Source: Phycisphaerales bacterium
Lineage (GTDB): Bacteria > Planctomycetota > Phycisphaerae > Sedimentisphaerales > UBA12454
Assembly: GCA_003142595.1 (NCBI GenBank)
Contig: PLMU01000010.1
Span: 34,412 to 98,411, forward strand
Length of the DNA: 64,000 bases
Direction of reading: 5' to 3'
How positions within the stretch are numbered: position 1 is the stretch's first letter; each line of letters begins with the position of its first letter. Positions 1-8,508 of this stretch are shown piece after piece. The notes beneath the pieces were generated by a model. It searched no databases. It was not told the origin of the DNA and was given only the letters and a program-made list of their open reading frames with translations. The position numbers and the translations under genes are program-made.

Positions 1-771
1 AATTTTCTCAATATCTTTTAGCGGTATATTATAAGCTTTTAGAATATTTGAAAAAACAAACCTATTGAACCATCGCAAAAGAACACAATATGCAAGTGGC
101 CCACTTGGAGATTCATATCCCGGATACTGAATTTTTACATATTTCCACCAAAGTTTGACTTTTGCATCAAATAAATGATCTTTAAGCATTCTTTCGTCAA
201 TAAAAGCTTTTACTCCGATTTGACAGGATAATAATTGATTGACAAAAGATTCGTTTGAAAAAATAGCTTCTGGCGATACTCCTTTAATTTTACCAGAAAC
301 AAAAAAACCATTTAGCTTTTTCAGAATAACAATTGCCGCTTCCTGCCATAAGTCAGGACGATTTTCTACATCTTCTCTTGTCCCAATATTAAGATTCTGA
401 AAAAGGGGTTCATCAATGATTATATAATCTTCTTGCCCAGAACTACGGACATATAAATTTGCTATTTGTGCGTTCCAAGCAACAAAGCTATCTAATCCAA
501 GATTTTTTGCTTTTGTTTTTGCATTGCCAATGAAAGCGGCATTATCCACTGGCGTATCTGGCATTTTTAATTCCCAACCCTGTAATACATCTCCCTTAGA
601 TTTGTCCCCAAATAATAAAACATCCGGAAATAGATTTTCGTCTTCTGTTGAGAGAGTCCATTCCCCACTTGCACGTTGTATAATGTCCGCTTTTGTCGTT
701 TGACTGTTAATATATGAAATTAAATCAATGGCCCATGCTCGTTCATTATACCGAAGCTTTGAGTTTCCCAT
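1..771 (-). CDS. Restriction enzyme/N-6 methylase-like protein, N-terminal part (runs off window)
   Basis: This frame is not in the ORF track because it has no stop inside the window; I translated it by hand. It opens with ATG at 771 (MGNSKLRYNERAWAIDLI...) and stays open to base 1, about 257 codons. Residues ~50-75 read FPDVLLFGD...GWELKMPDT, which has the D...ExK spacing of a PD-(D/E)XK nuclease. This is the N-terminal layout of large single-chain restriction-methylase (type IIG-like) proteins, and I infer that a methylase domain follows outside the window. Its start overlaps the end of the upstream methyltransferase gene by 26 bp, so the two are translationally coupled and probably form one R-M operon. 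The region is AT-rich compared with gyrA, consistent with transfer. The family is fairly clear; the target sequence is unknown. Confidence 0.7.
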   Translation of the reverse strand, partial: MGNSKLRYNERAWAIDLISYINSQTTKADIIQRASGEWTLSTEDENLFPDVLLFGDKSKGDVLQGWELKMPDTPVDNAAFIGNAKTKAKNLGLDSFVAWNAQIANLYVRSSGQEDYIIIDEPLFQNLNIGTREDVENRPDLWQEAAIVILKKLNGFFVSGKIKGVSPEAIFSNESFVNQLLSCQIGVKAFIDERMLKDHLFDAKVKLWWKYVKIQYPGYESPSGPLAYCVLLRWFNRFVFSNILKAYNIPLKDIEKI

Positions 772-1633
772 TTTTTACAAACTCCTTGATTAGTCCGACT
801 CTTTTAATCGTCTTAGAAAAAATTATATTGGTCTTGTCCCAGAAAGCGTCTTCTAAACGCTTCTTTGAAACTTCAATTAAATCAATTTCTTCATCTTTGA
901 ATAATCTCGCATCCTGATTCTTTTCAATGCCCACAAAGTTTCGTCCTTCCAGAATTGCGGCAAGCAAGAAGCTGCCAGATCCAGAAGCATTATCCAAGAC
1001 AACATCTCCGGGGTTGGTAAATGTTTTTATTAGATATCTCCCTAATTCCACGGGCTTTTGTGTCGGATGCCATACGGTGCCGCACCCTTCACTCTCTGGC
1101 GTCTTAAAATAAACAATATCTGTTGGATAACGAAGTCCACTTTTGCTTTCAACCAATACTGGTTTAAAATTTCCATAGCTGCCGGTAAATTGGTTTTTCC
1201 TAACTCCTTTTGAATATGCTTTTCCAGCTTGCATTTGTGGATTGTACGTAGGGAATTTATTATAGAAAACACAAATATCCTCGTGCTTTCGCAAAGGCTG
1301 TTTTTTTGAGTTCAAAAAATTTGTGGGTTTCGATTTCTCCCAGATAATTTTATACTTAAAATTACGTTCATTACTCAAAATAAGCTTTGCTGTAAAAATT
1401 CCTTGTGAAGTTAATACGACTGCTCCATTAGGTTTAACAACACGTTCATATTGTTCCCATAATTTGTCTAAGGGAATGATTGAATCCCACTTGTTCTGAG
1501 TAGTTCCATACGGCAAATCACATAGAACCATATCAACTGAATGTGTAGGCAAATGAGGCATTATGTCCAGACAATCATCTTCAAATATATTATTTATATA
1601 ATTATCTTGGGGTAGGAATTTTTGTTTCGGCAT
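746..1633 (-). CDS. Site-specific DNA methyltransferase (N4/N6, beta-class order)
   Basis: Transfers a methyl group from SAM to an exocyclic amine of adenine or cytosine in DNA. The catalytic motif IV reads CDLPYG near residue 40, a DPPY variant. The SAM-binding motif I, VLDNASGSGSFLLAA, comes after it near residue 215, followed by FVGIEKN. Catalytic motif before SAM motif, with the target-recognition region between, is the beta-class order. The track starts at a TTG (1642); I prefer ATG 1633 (MPKQKFLPQ), which has AAAGGA 9 nt upstream. The gene overlaps the downstream PD-(D/E)XK gene and probably provides its protective or companion methylation. About 295 aa, a normal length. No nuclease domain is present here. 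Confidence 0.85.
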   Translation of the reverse strand: MPKQKFLPQDNYINNIFEDDCLDIMPHLPTHSVDMVLCDLPYGTTQNKWDSIIPLDKLWEQYERVVKPNGAVVLTSQGIFTAKLILSNERNFKYKIIWEKSKPTNFLNSKKQPLRKHEDICVFYNKFPTYNPQMQAGKAYSKGVRKNQFTGSYGNFKPVLVESKSGLRYPTDIVYFKTPESEGCGTVWHPTQKPVELGRYLIKTFTNPGDVVLDNASGSGSFLLAAILEGRNFVGIEKNQDARLFKDEEIDLIEVSKKRLEDAFWDKTNIIFSKTIKRVGLIKEFVKNGKLKASV

Positions 1634-1642
1634 AATTGACAA

Positions 1643-2030
1643 ATCCTTTATGGTTTTTCATATTCCTTTATTTCTTCTAACCTTCCCAAAAAGTAAACCT
1701 TATAAACTTACCCGCCTCAGGCGAGCCGACGCAATTTTATCACTTAAACCCTCATAATCAAACCAATTTTACGCATAAAAAAACCCCGCCGTTACCGACA
1801 AGACTATTAGTAGCGTTCGTTGCTTTAAAGCCTGCCCTCGACTGCGATCGGGGGGCGTAGCCGTGAAACGGCAGAAAAAGGCAAACAAAGAAAACACCCT
1901 GAAAAACCTCCTTTTTATGGGTTTAAATTCTTGACTTCAAAAGCATCAGATAATACACTGTAACAATTCAAAATTAGTGTAATTTTTTGCATTTAACCAT
2001 CAATTATAATTATTTGTCGTAAAAGGACTT
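1643..2030. other. Intergenic region with a GC-rich structured patch
   Basis: No credible gene in 388 bp. Between AT-rich flanks lies a GC-rich patch (about 1784-1885). It begins CCCCGCCGTTACCG and ends GGGGGGCGTAGCCGTGAAACGGC, and it contains a perfect GCCGT-GAA-ACGGC hairpin at 1860-1872. The outer C-rich and G-rich blocks could pair over a distance. I could not match it to a riboswitch or a known ncRNA; it may be a dispersed intergenic repeat or an RNA upstream of gyrA. Confidence 0.3.
1931..1959 (+). promoter_or_regulatory. Probable sigma-70 promoter of gyrA
   Basis: TTGACT (1931-1936), a 17-nt spacer and TACACT (1954-1959), about 70 nt upstream of the gyrA ATG. The -35 box is good and the -10 box matches 4 of 6. 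It is the best candidate in the gap. Confidence 0.45.
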
Positions 2031-4682
2031 ATGGCCGAGACACAAGAACCAAAAAAGACTGAACGAATAGAAGAAATGCGGATTCTCGATGAGATGAAGA
2101 ATTCGTATATGAATTACGCGATGAGCGTAATAGTTTCCCGCGCTTTGCCCGACGTCCGCGACGGCCTGAAGCCTTCGCAGAGGCGAATAATGGTCGCTAT
2201 GAACGACCTGAATCTCGGGCCGCGAAGCAAGCACAGAAAATGCGCCAAAATCGTCGGCGATACATCGGGTAATTATCACCCCCATGGGGACCAGGCGACT
2301 TATGGCACTTTAGTGCGCATGGGTCAGGACTGGAGTATGAGGCATACATTAGTTGACCCGCAGGGAAATTTCGGAAGTATCGACGATGACCCGCCGGCGG
2401 CGATGAGGTATACCGAGGCGAGGATGTCGGCTGAAGCAATGGAAATGCTCGACGACCTTGAGCGCGATACGGTTGATTTTATTCCGAATTATGACGAGAC
2501 GCGGACTGAGCCGACGGTTTTGCCGTCGCGGTTTCCGAATCTTTTGATTAACGGCTCGACGGGTATTGCGGTGGGTATGGCGACAAATTTGCCGCCGCAT
2601 AATCTTGGCGAGGTTTGCGAAGCATTGCTTCTATTGATAAAAGACCCGAATTGCGGGTTTAAAGATATTATGAAGGTCCTGCCGGGTCCTGATTTTCCCA
2701 CGGGCGGAATTATCTGCGGAAGAAGCGGAATCAGGCAGGCATACTCGACGGGCAAGGGACATCTTGTTGTCAGGGGCAAGGCGGAAATCGAAGAGACCAA
2801 GAAGGGCCGAAAGCAAATCATCATCACCGAGATTCCTTATATGGTTGTCAAGACGAGCATAGTTTCGAAAATTGCGGAGCTGGTTGAGGCGGGGACGCTA
2901 ACGGAAGTATCGGATGTGCGGGATGAGTCGGACCGGAACGGGATGCGAATTGTAGTTGAGCTGAAAAGAGATGCGGAAGAACAGGTTGCGCTGAATAAAA
3001 TTTATCAGTACACGCAACTCCAGGCGACGTTTGCGATATCTAATGTCGCTCTGGTAAATAACCGGCCTGAGACTTTGAATATAAAACAGATTATGCAGTT
3101 GTTTATAGACCACCGCAAAGATGTGATTCGCAGACGGACGAGATTTTTGCTGAAGAAGTGCAGGAACAGGGCACATATCCTCGAAGGTCTAATCCTGGCG
3201 ATAAGCGATATCGATGCAATTATAGAATTGATAAAGAAATCGCCTGATGCGCCGACAGCGAAACTGAACTTAATGAAAAAGGCGCTGCGGCTGGTTGAGT
3301 CGGCGACGCTGAAAAAATTGCTGCCGGCGGAGTTCGCAAAGCGGGTGATGAGCGAAGACCAGTTCCTGACCGGGCCGCAGGCGGACGCAATTCTTGCAAT
3401 GCAGCTTTCAAGGCTGACGGGACTTGAAATCGAAAAACTCGGCAAGGAATACGTGGATATTGCCGAGGAGATTAAAGGGTATGAGGCGATATTGGCGAAC
3501 GAGAAACTTGTGCTGGATATTATTACTGAAGATTTGTTCGAGATGAAGGAAAAATACGCGAACAAACGCAGAACAGAAATAGCGGAAGAGGCGGAAGATT
3601 TAAATATCGAAGACCTTATCGCTGACGAAGAAGTGATTGTTACGCTGAGCCACGGTGGATATGTCAAACGTATGCCGATAGATACTTACCGCAAGCAGGG
3701 ACGCGGCGGGAAAGGCATAATCGGGTCGGATACGCGAGAGGGCGATTTTATCGAATCGCTGTTTACGGCGTCAACGCACGATTACCTGATGGTGTTTACG
3801 AATCGCGGGAAATGCTACTGGCTGAAGGTTTATAACGTTCCGCAGCTTACGCGGCAGAGCAAGGGCAGGAGCATCGCAAACCTGCTGAACCTGAGCGACC
3901 AGAAAATCGCGTCGATTGTAAATGTTAATAAATTCGACGAACGAAACCTTGTGATGACGACGAGGAATGGAGTTATTAAGAAATCCGCTCTGTCGCTTTA
4001 CTCGAACCCACGGCCAAGCGGAATTATCGCGGTTAAACTCGACCCGAATGACGATTTAATCGGCGTCGCACTGACCAGCGGTCAAAACCATATCATTCTC
4101 GGCACGAAAGACGGAATGGCGATTCGATTCGAAGAGTCGCAGGCAAGACCAATGGGACGTTCGGCAAGAGGCGTTAAAGGAATTAACCTGCGCAAAGGCG
4201 ATTTCGTCGTCGATATGGTTGTGGCGGAAGAGGGAGCGTCGCTATTGACGGTTTGCGAAAACGGGTTCGGCAAACGAACGGAACTCGAAGATTACCGGCC
4301 GCAGCATCGAGGCGGAATAGGACTTATCAATATCAAGACGTCAGACCGCAACGGAAACGTAGTGGCGATAAAGACCGTTAAAACCGATGATGATATTATG
4401 ATTATCACCGCGAAGGGAATTATTATCCGCACAGGTCTCGATGAACTTCGCGAAATCGGCAGAAATACACAAGGCGTAAGACTGATAAAACTTGACGAAG
4501 ACGATAAAGTCGTCGCGGTCGAACGAGTTGTTAAATCCGCTGAGGGATGCCTTACGGCAGAAGAAAAAGATGAATCAGGCGCACCCGATGCGCCGACTTC
4601 GACAGGCTCAGCCCAAGAGCAAGGCGAGCAACAGCCCGATGAGCCGAAAGATACCGGCGAAGAAAATAAAGTGAATGAGTAG
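2031..4682 (+). CDS. gyrA: DNA gyrase subunit A
   Basis: Breakage-reunion subunit of DNA gyrase, which introduces negative supercoils together with GyrB. The catalytic tyrosine is Y127 in AAMRYTEARMS. The C-terminal beta-pinwheel carries the GyrA box as QGRGGKG, which favours gyrA over parC. AAGGA precedes the ATG. At 883 aa it is slightly longer than usual because of an acidic, Q/E-rich tail after about residue 835. Within the quinolone-resistance region, HPHGDQATYGTLVRM has Gln at the position of E. coli Ser83 and Gly at Asp87. No gyrB adjoins it; the flanking genes are restriction-modification loci. Part of the tail (PTSTGSAQ) is encoded by a dispersed-repeat sequence. Confidence 0.96.
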   Translation: MAETQEPKKTERIEEMRILDEMKNSYMNYAMSVIVSRALPDVRDGLKPSQRRIMVAMNDLNLGPRSKHRKCAKIVGDTSGNYHPHGDQATYGTLVRMGQDWSMRHTLVDPQGNFGSIDDDPPAAMRYTEARMSAEAMEMLDDLERDTVDFIPNYDETRTEPTVLPSRFPNLLINGSTGIAVGMATNLPPHNLGEVCEALLLLIKDPNCGFKDIMKVLPGPDFPTGGIICGRSGIRQAYSTGKGHLVVRGKAEIEETKKGRKQIIITEIPYMVVKTSIVSKIAELVEAGTLTEVSDVRDESDRNGMRIVVELKRDAEEQVALNKIYQYTQLQATFAISNVALVNNRPETLNIKQIMQLFIDHRKDVIRRRTRFLLKKCRNRAHILEGLILAISDIDAIIELIKKSPDAPTAKLNLMKKALRLVESATLKKLLPAEFAKRVMSEDQFLTGPQADAILAMQLSRLTGLEIEKLGKEYVDIAEEIKGYEAILANEKLVLDIITEDLFEMKEKYANKRRTEIAEEAEDLNIEDLIADEEVIVTLSHGGYVKRMPIDTYRKQGRGGKGIIGSDTREGDFIESLFTASTHDYLMVFTNRGKCYWLKVYNVPQLTRQSKGRSIANLLNLSDQKIASIVNVNKFDERNLVMTTRNGVIKKSALSLYSNPRPSGIIAVKLDPNDDLIGVALTSGQNHIILGTKDGMAIRFEESQARPMGRSARGVKGINLRKGDFVVDMVVAEEGASLLTVCENGFGKRTELEDYRPQHRGGIGLINIKTSDRNGNVVAIKTVKTDDDIMIITAKGIIIRTGLDELREIGRNTQGVRLIKLDEDDKVVAVERVVKSAEGCLTAEEKDESGAPDAPTSTGSAQEQGEQQPDEPKDTGEENKVNE
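4596..4613 (+). repeat. CTTCGACAGGCTCAG-type dispersed repeat inside the gyrA tail
   Basis: CTTCGACAGGCTCAGCCC lies in frame inside the gyrA C-terminal tail. The same word family is known from intergenic regions of many environmental genomes. A relative (CCATTCGACTACGCTCAGAACAGG) lies just after gyrA at 4711-4734, and others at 10481 and 39047. Confidence 0.4.
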
Positions 4683-4710
4683 ATGAGTGAATGAGTTTTT
4701 AACGTCGAAC

Positions 4711-4734
4711 CCATTCGACTACGCTCAGAACAGG
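4711..4734. repeat. Dispersed repeat copy downstream of gyrA
   Basis: CCATTCGACTACGCTCAGAACAGG lies in the 134-bp gap between gyrA and the type IIG gene. It is related in wording to the copies at 4596, 10453 and 39017. Confidence 0.4.
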
Positions 4735-4816
4735 AAAGTCAGAGGAAATAAAGGAATGGCAGAAAATTAGCACTGAAAAAATGGTTTTTTTGAAATTTAC
4801 AAGATAAGGCTATTGG

Positions 4817-7800
4817 ATGGCAAAAAAAGCAAAAGGTGAATTATTATTTCCCGAGTTAAATAAGGCGAGGTATGGAGAAAACCGCCGAACTCGGCCGCTT
4901 TTTCTTCCTAATATTCTCCGGCAGGAAACTCGCAGCAAACATCATGAATGGAGCAATCTTGACCGCGCTTATGAGATAATTAAAAAATGGGCAGGAATGG
5001 AATCTGCCGGTAAACTCAACCCGAGAAAAGAAACCTCTCTTGAATCAGAATTTATGGTTGAAGTGTTCGGCGAGGCTCTTGGCTATACTCTTTTTTCTGA
5101 AGATAAGGAACAGTGGAACCTCGAACTTAAATTTTCAGTTAATGGCGGTATAGCCGATGCGGCGATTGGACTTTTTGGCCACCAGCAAAAGCATATCCCA
5201 CGCGCCGTTATTGAACTTAAAGACCCTACGGTTAACATTGACAAAGAACGTTTCAATGGGCGCACTGCCGTGCAACAGTGCTGGGATTATCTTAATGCTC
5301 TTCCAGAATGCCCTTGGGGAATAGTATGTAATTATGTTAGTTTTCGGCTGTTCCATCGCGACCATACCCCAAAAAATTATGAGATTTTCACGCTTCAAGA
5401 ACTTCGTGACAAAGACACATTCGAGCAATTTTATTTCCTCTTTCAAAAACAAGGCCTTATTCCAGAACACGGCCAATTATCTCGTGCTGATTCTCTTCTA
5501 AAACAAAGTACCAATCGCCAGCGAGACGTCGGCAATGAACTATATCAATATTATCATGACAATCGCCTCGACCTTATTCAATATCTCCTTAATAAGCCAC
5601 ACGGTAAGTCACTTGACGACGCTATAAAAATTGCCCAAAAACTTATCGACCGTATTATATTTGTAGCCTTCTGCGAAGACCGCGACCTACTGCCTGAAGA
5701 CTCCATTGAAAGAGCTTGGGAGCAAGTTCCACCTTTCTACCGCGTTACAAACCCCAAATGGCAGAATTTTCTTAACCTCTTTCATAGCATCGATAAAGGA
5801 AGCGATAATAGTGGAATTCCGCCTTACAACGGAGGTCTTTTCCGCCATGATGATGACGTTGATAACCTTCAACTCGAAGACGACTGGACGAATTTCTTTA
5901 AAAATGTCGGCGGTTACGATTTCCGGTATGAAGTCAATGTTGATGTCCTTGGCCGACTCTTTGAAAAATCCATCAACGACATTGAAAAGGTGCGCCTTAC
6001 AGGTTTCTTTGAATCAAAAGATGAAGAAAAGCCTCGTTCTAAAATGGGTAAATCGGCCGAGAGAAAAAAAGAAGGCATCTATTATACGCCTCCTGAATTT
6101 ACAGAATTCATTGCTTTTAACACCGTCGGCAAAATCGTAGAGCAGCGACTAAGCCCAATAGCGGTCAAATACAGTATAAATCCTGACGACCCATCAAGCA
6201 GCAAAGATACAGCCGCGATTATCAAATATGCAATTGAATCCATCGAAACTCTACGCCAGATTAAAATCGTTGACCCCGCCTGCGGCAGCGGCGCATTCCT
6301 TATACAGGCTTATCAAGTTCTCGAAGAAAAATATACCGACCTTGTTGTGCTTATCGCACAATCCGATGAAAAACAAGCAGAGAAACTGAAAGACCAAATA
6401 CCCGACTTTATACTTCACGATAATATCTTCGGCGTTGACCTTTCACCTGCGGCTGTTGAAATAGCGCAGCTTTCACTCTGGCTGCAATCCGCCCATAAAG
6501 GCAAGTCTCTTGCAGACCTTTCCAAAAATATTGTCTGCGGAAATTCTCTCATATCCGACCCGAACATAACTGTTCACGCTATGGATTGGCGAAAAACTTT
6601 CCCTGAAGTTTTCTCCAGACCAAATAGCGGTTTCGACTGCGTTATAGGCAATCCGCCCTGGGAGCGGTTTACGATTAAAAACCGTGAATTTTTCGACACT
6701 TCCGCTCCTGACATACTCGAAGCTCCAACCGCTGCCGAAAGTCGAAAACTTATTGAAAAACTCCAGAAGAAAAATCCCTCTCTTTATGGCCGTTATATAC
6801 AAATAAAAGAATCCACTGAAAAAACGATAACCTATATTCGCCAATGTGAACGTTTTCCTCTCACAGGCAAAGGCGATATTAATACCTATGCAGTTTTTGC
6901 CGAACTTGCAAAATCAATCGTTTCCCCTATAGGCCGTGTAGGTCTGCTTGTTCCATCAGGAATTGCAACTGATAACACAACAAAAGATTTCTTTGTCGAA
7001 TTAACCGATTCAAATTCTCTAATTGCGTTATATGATTTTGAAAATAGAAAAAAAATATTTACAGATGTTGATGGACGTTTTAAGTTTTCAATTCTTCTTT
7101 TCGGCGGCAGGGAACATAAAACAGATTCGATTGATTTTGTTTTCTTTGCTCACACCATAGACGATGTCAATGACAAACACAGGCACAGGCATATATCTCT
7201 ATCTTCCGATGATTTTAAGCTTCTTAATCCCAATACCCGAACCTGTCCGATATTCCGTAAAAAAGAGGATGCTGAACTAACAAAGGCAATTTACCGCCGT
7301 GTTCCTATTTTGATTGATGAAAATAGAAAAGAAGGCGGTAATCCGTGGGACATAAAATTCTTTACAATGTTTCATCAAAGTGCAGATGCCGAATTATTCC
7401 GTACTGCTGAACAACTCAAGGCTGATGGATTCAAACGCGATGGCCAACTCTGGAAAAAACGAAAACAGGTTTTTCTCCCTCTCTATGAAGCAAAGATGAT
7501 TCAGATGTTTGACCATCGTGCCGCAGGTGTTGTTGTTGATGAAGAAAACTGGATGCGCCAAGGCCAAACAGATGAGACTTCTCTTGTCCAGCACCAAAAC
7601 CCGGAATTTGCCGTTGAGTCTAGATGGTGGGTTGATGAAGTCAATATCCAAAGTGTTCTCGGCGATCGTGACATTACAAGAATTATCGCATTTAAAAATG
7701 TTACCAGCCCAACAAATGAACGTACGATGATTGCTGCATTTATACCATATTCCGGCGTAGTTCATTCAGCACCCCTCATTTTTACCGGCACTGGTATTAG

Positions 7801-8269
7801 TGTTCGTCTTACCGCCTGCTTACTCGCCAATTTTAATGCCCTTGCTTACGATTATATCTGCCGACAAAAAATCGGAGGAGTAAACCTAAGTTATTTTATT
7901 ATCAATCAAATTCCAACATTTGCTCCTGATTTCTATGAGCAAAAATGTCCATGGGACAAAAAGCAAACTCTTGAGAAATGGATATCGGAGCGGGTATTGA
8001 AACTAACCTGCACAAGCAACGATATGATACCACTGGCCGAGGCAGCGGGCTTTAAACCTACGGTTCATAAATGGAACGATTCGGAACGCAGCGGACTTAT
8101 GGCGGAACTTGACGCAGCTTATTTTATTCTTTATGGAATTGAACGGAAAGATGCAGAATATATTCTTTCGACTTTTGCAGGCATTAGAAAGGAAAATGGA
8201 GGCATATTTACCGCTGATTCAACAGTTTCCCGAATTCTTGATTATTACGATAATTTTATGAAAAAATAA
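4817..8269 (+). CDS. Type IIG-like restriction-modification enzyme (Eco57I-family methylase with N-terminal nuclease)
   Basis: Single 1150-aa chain expected to methylate and cut DNA. Residues ~75-145 contain LGYTLFSEDKEQWNLELKF...ADAAIGLFG...AVIELKD, a PD-(D/E)XK-like nuclease (D...ELK). A helical connector follows, with IYYTPPEFTEFIAFNTV marking the start of the methylase domain. SAM motif I is VDPACGSGAFLIQAY (about residue 495) and the catalytic motif is FDCVIGNPPWERF (about 615), a gamma-class adenine N6 methylase. The C-terminal third should hold the target-recognition domain. It is not PglX, since no BREX genes are nearby. Codon use is more AT-rich than in gyrA and holA, which suggests acquisition. 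The stop codon is in frame with the RhuM-like remnant that follows. Confidence 0.88.
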   Translation: MAKKAKGELLFPELNKARYGENRRTRPLFLPNILRQETRSKHHEWSNLDRAYEIIKKWAGMESAGKLNPRKETSLESEFMVEVFGEALGYTLFSEDKEQWNLELKFSVNGGIADAAIGLFGHQQKHIPRAVIELKDPTVNIDKERFNGRTAVQQCWDYLNALPECPWGIVCNYVSFRLFHRDHTPKNYEIFTLQELRDKDTFEQFYFLFQKQGLIPEHGQLSRADSLLKQSTNRQRDVGNELYQYYHDNRLDLIQYLLNKPHGKSLDDAIKIAQKLIDRIIFVAFCEDRDLLPEDSIERAWEQVPPFYRVTNPKWQNFLNLFHSIDKGSDNSGIPPYNGGLFRHDDDVDNLQLEDDWTNFFKNVGGYDFRYEVNVDVLGRLFEKSINDIEKVRLTGFFESKDEEKPRSKMGKSAERKKEGIYYTPPEFTEFIAFNTVGKIVEQRLSPIAVKYSINPDDPSSSKDTAAIIKYAIESIETLRQIKIVDPACGSGAFLIQAYQVLEEKYTDLVVLIAQSDEKQAEKLKDQIPDFILHDNIFGVDLSPAAVEIAQLSLWLQSAHKGKSLADLSKNIVCGNSLISDPNITVHAMDWRKTFPEVFSRPNSGFDCVIGNPPWERFTIKNREFFDTSAPDILEAPTAAESRKLIEKLQKKNPSLYGRYIQIKESTEKTITYIRQCERFPLTGKGDINTYAVFAELAKSIVSPIGRVGLLVPSGIATDNTTKDFFVELTDSNSLIALYDFENRKKIFTDVDGRFKFSILLFGGREHKTDSIDFVFFAHTIDDVNDKHRHRHISLSSDDFKLLNPNTRTCPIFRKKEDAELTKAIYRRVPILIDENRKEGGNPWDIKFFTMFHQSADAELFRTAEQLKADGFKRDGQLWKKRKQVFLPLYEAKMIQMFDHRAAGVVVDEENWMRQGQTDETSLVQHQNPEFAVESRWWVDEVNIQSVLGDRDITRIIAFKNVTSPTNERTMIAAFIPYSGVVHSAPLIFTGTGISVRLTACLLANFNALAYDYICRQKIGGVNLSYFIINQIPTFAPDFYEQKCPWDKKQTLEKWISERVLKLTCTSNDMIPLAEAAGFKPTVHKWNDSERSGLMAELDAAYFILYGIERKDAEYILSTFAGIRKENGGIFTADSTVSRILDYYDNFMKK

Positions 8270-8287
8270 AATAAAGTGGAACAAAAA

Positions 8288-8398
8288 ATGGCGAATGAAA
8301 GCGAATTGACAGAAAATTCAACTGTCAAGGAATACTTGACAGTTCAAAATGAAGGCGAACGACAGATAAACAACATGGCGATTTTGACCCCGAAATAA
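8288..8398 (+). pseudogene. Remnant of a RhuM-family protein gene
   Basis: A 36-codon ORF, too short for the track, reads MANESELTENSTVKEYLTVQNEGERQINNMAILTPK. The segment ELTENSTVKEYLTVQNEGERQI closely resembles the internal block of RhuM-family proteins that lies between the N-terminal DNA-binding-like region and the FYNLD..ISVGYRV block, neither of which is present. It is in frame with the stop of the preceding restriction gene (21 nt apart). I read it as a truncated leftover of a RhuM gene that is often found next to R-M loci, not a functional peptide. The resemblance is from memory of the family; no alignment was run. Confidence 0.5.
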
Positions 8399-8411
8399 CA
8401 AAGACGGAACC

Positions 8412-8503
8412 CCCTGACAGGTCAGGGAGGTTAAATACGAAAAGAACCGAAACCCCGGTAAAACCGGGGGCTAAACAAAATGGATTCCCGCTTTCGCGGG
8501 AAT
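8412..8503. repeat. Cluster of three palindromes upstream of holA
   Basis: Three perfect hairpins in 92 bp: CCCTGA-CAGG-TCAGGG (8412-8427), CCCCGG-TAAAA-CCGGGG (8453-8469) and ATTCCCGC-TTTC-GCGGGAAT (8484-8503). The last fits the ATTCCC-N8-GGGAAT pattern of dRS3-type repeats and ends 5 nt before the holA ATG. Confidence 0.7.
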
Positions 8504-8508
8504 GACAA

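Noticed and set aside
3005-3667. 220-aa Ser/Ile-rich ORF on the minus strand inside gyrA
   Set aside because: Shadow of the gyrA coding strand.
2031-4682. Topoisomerase IV subunit A (parC) as an alternative for gyrA
   Set aside because: The QGRGGKG box and full pinwheel-like C-terminus favour GyrA.
4817-8269. PglX of a BREX system
   Set aside because: It has an N-terminal PD-(D/E)XK-like domain and no brxA/B/C/Z or pglZ genes nearby.
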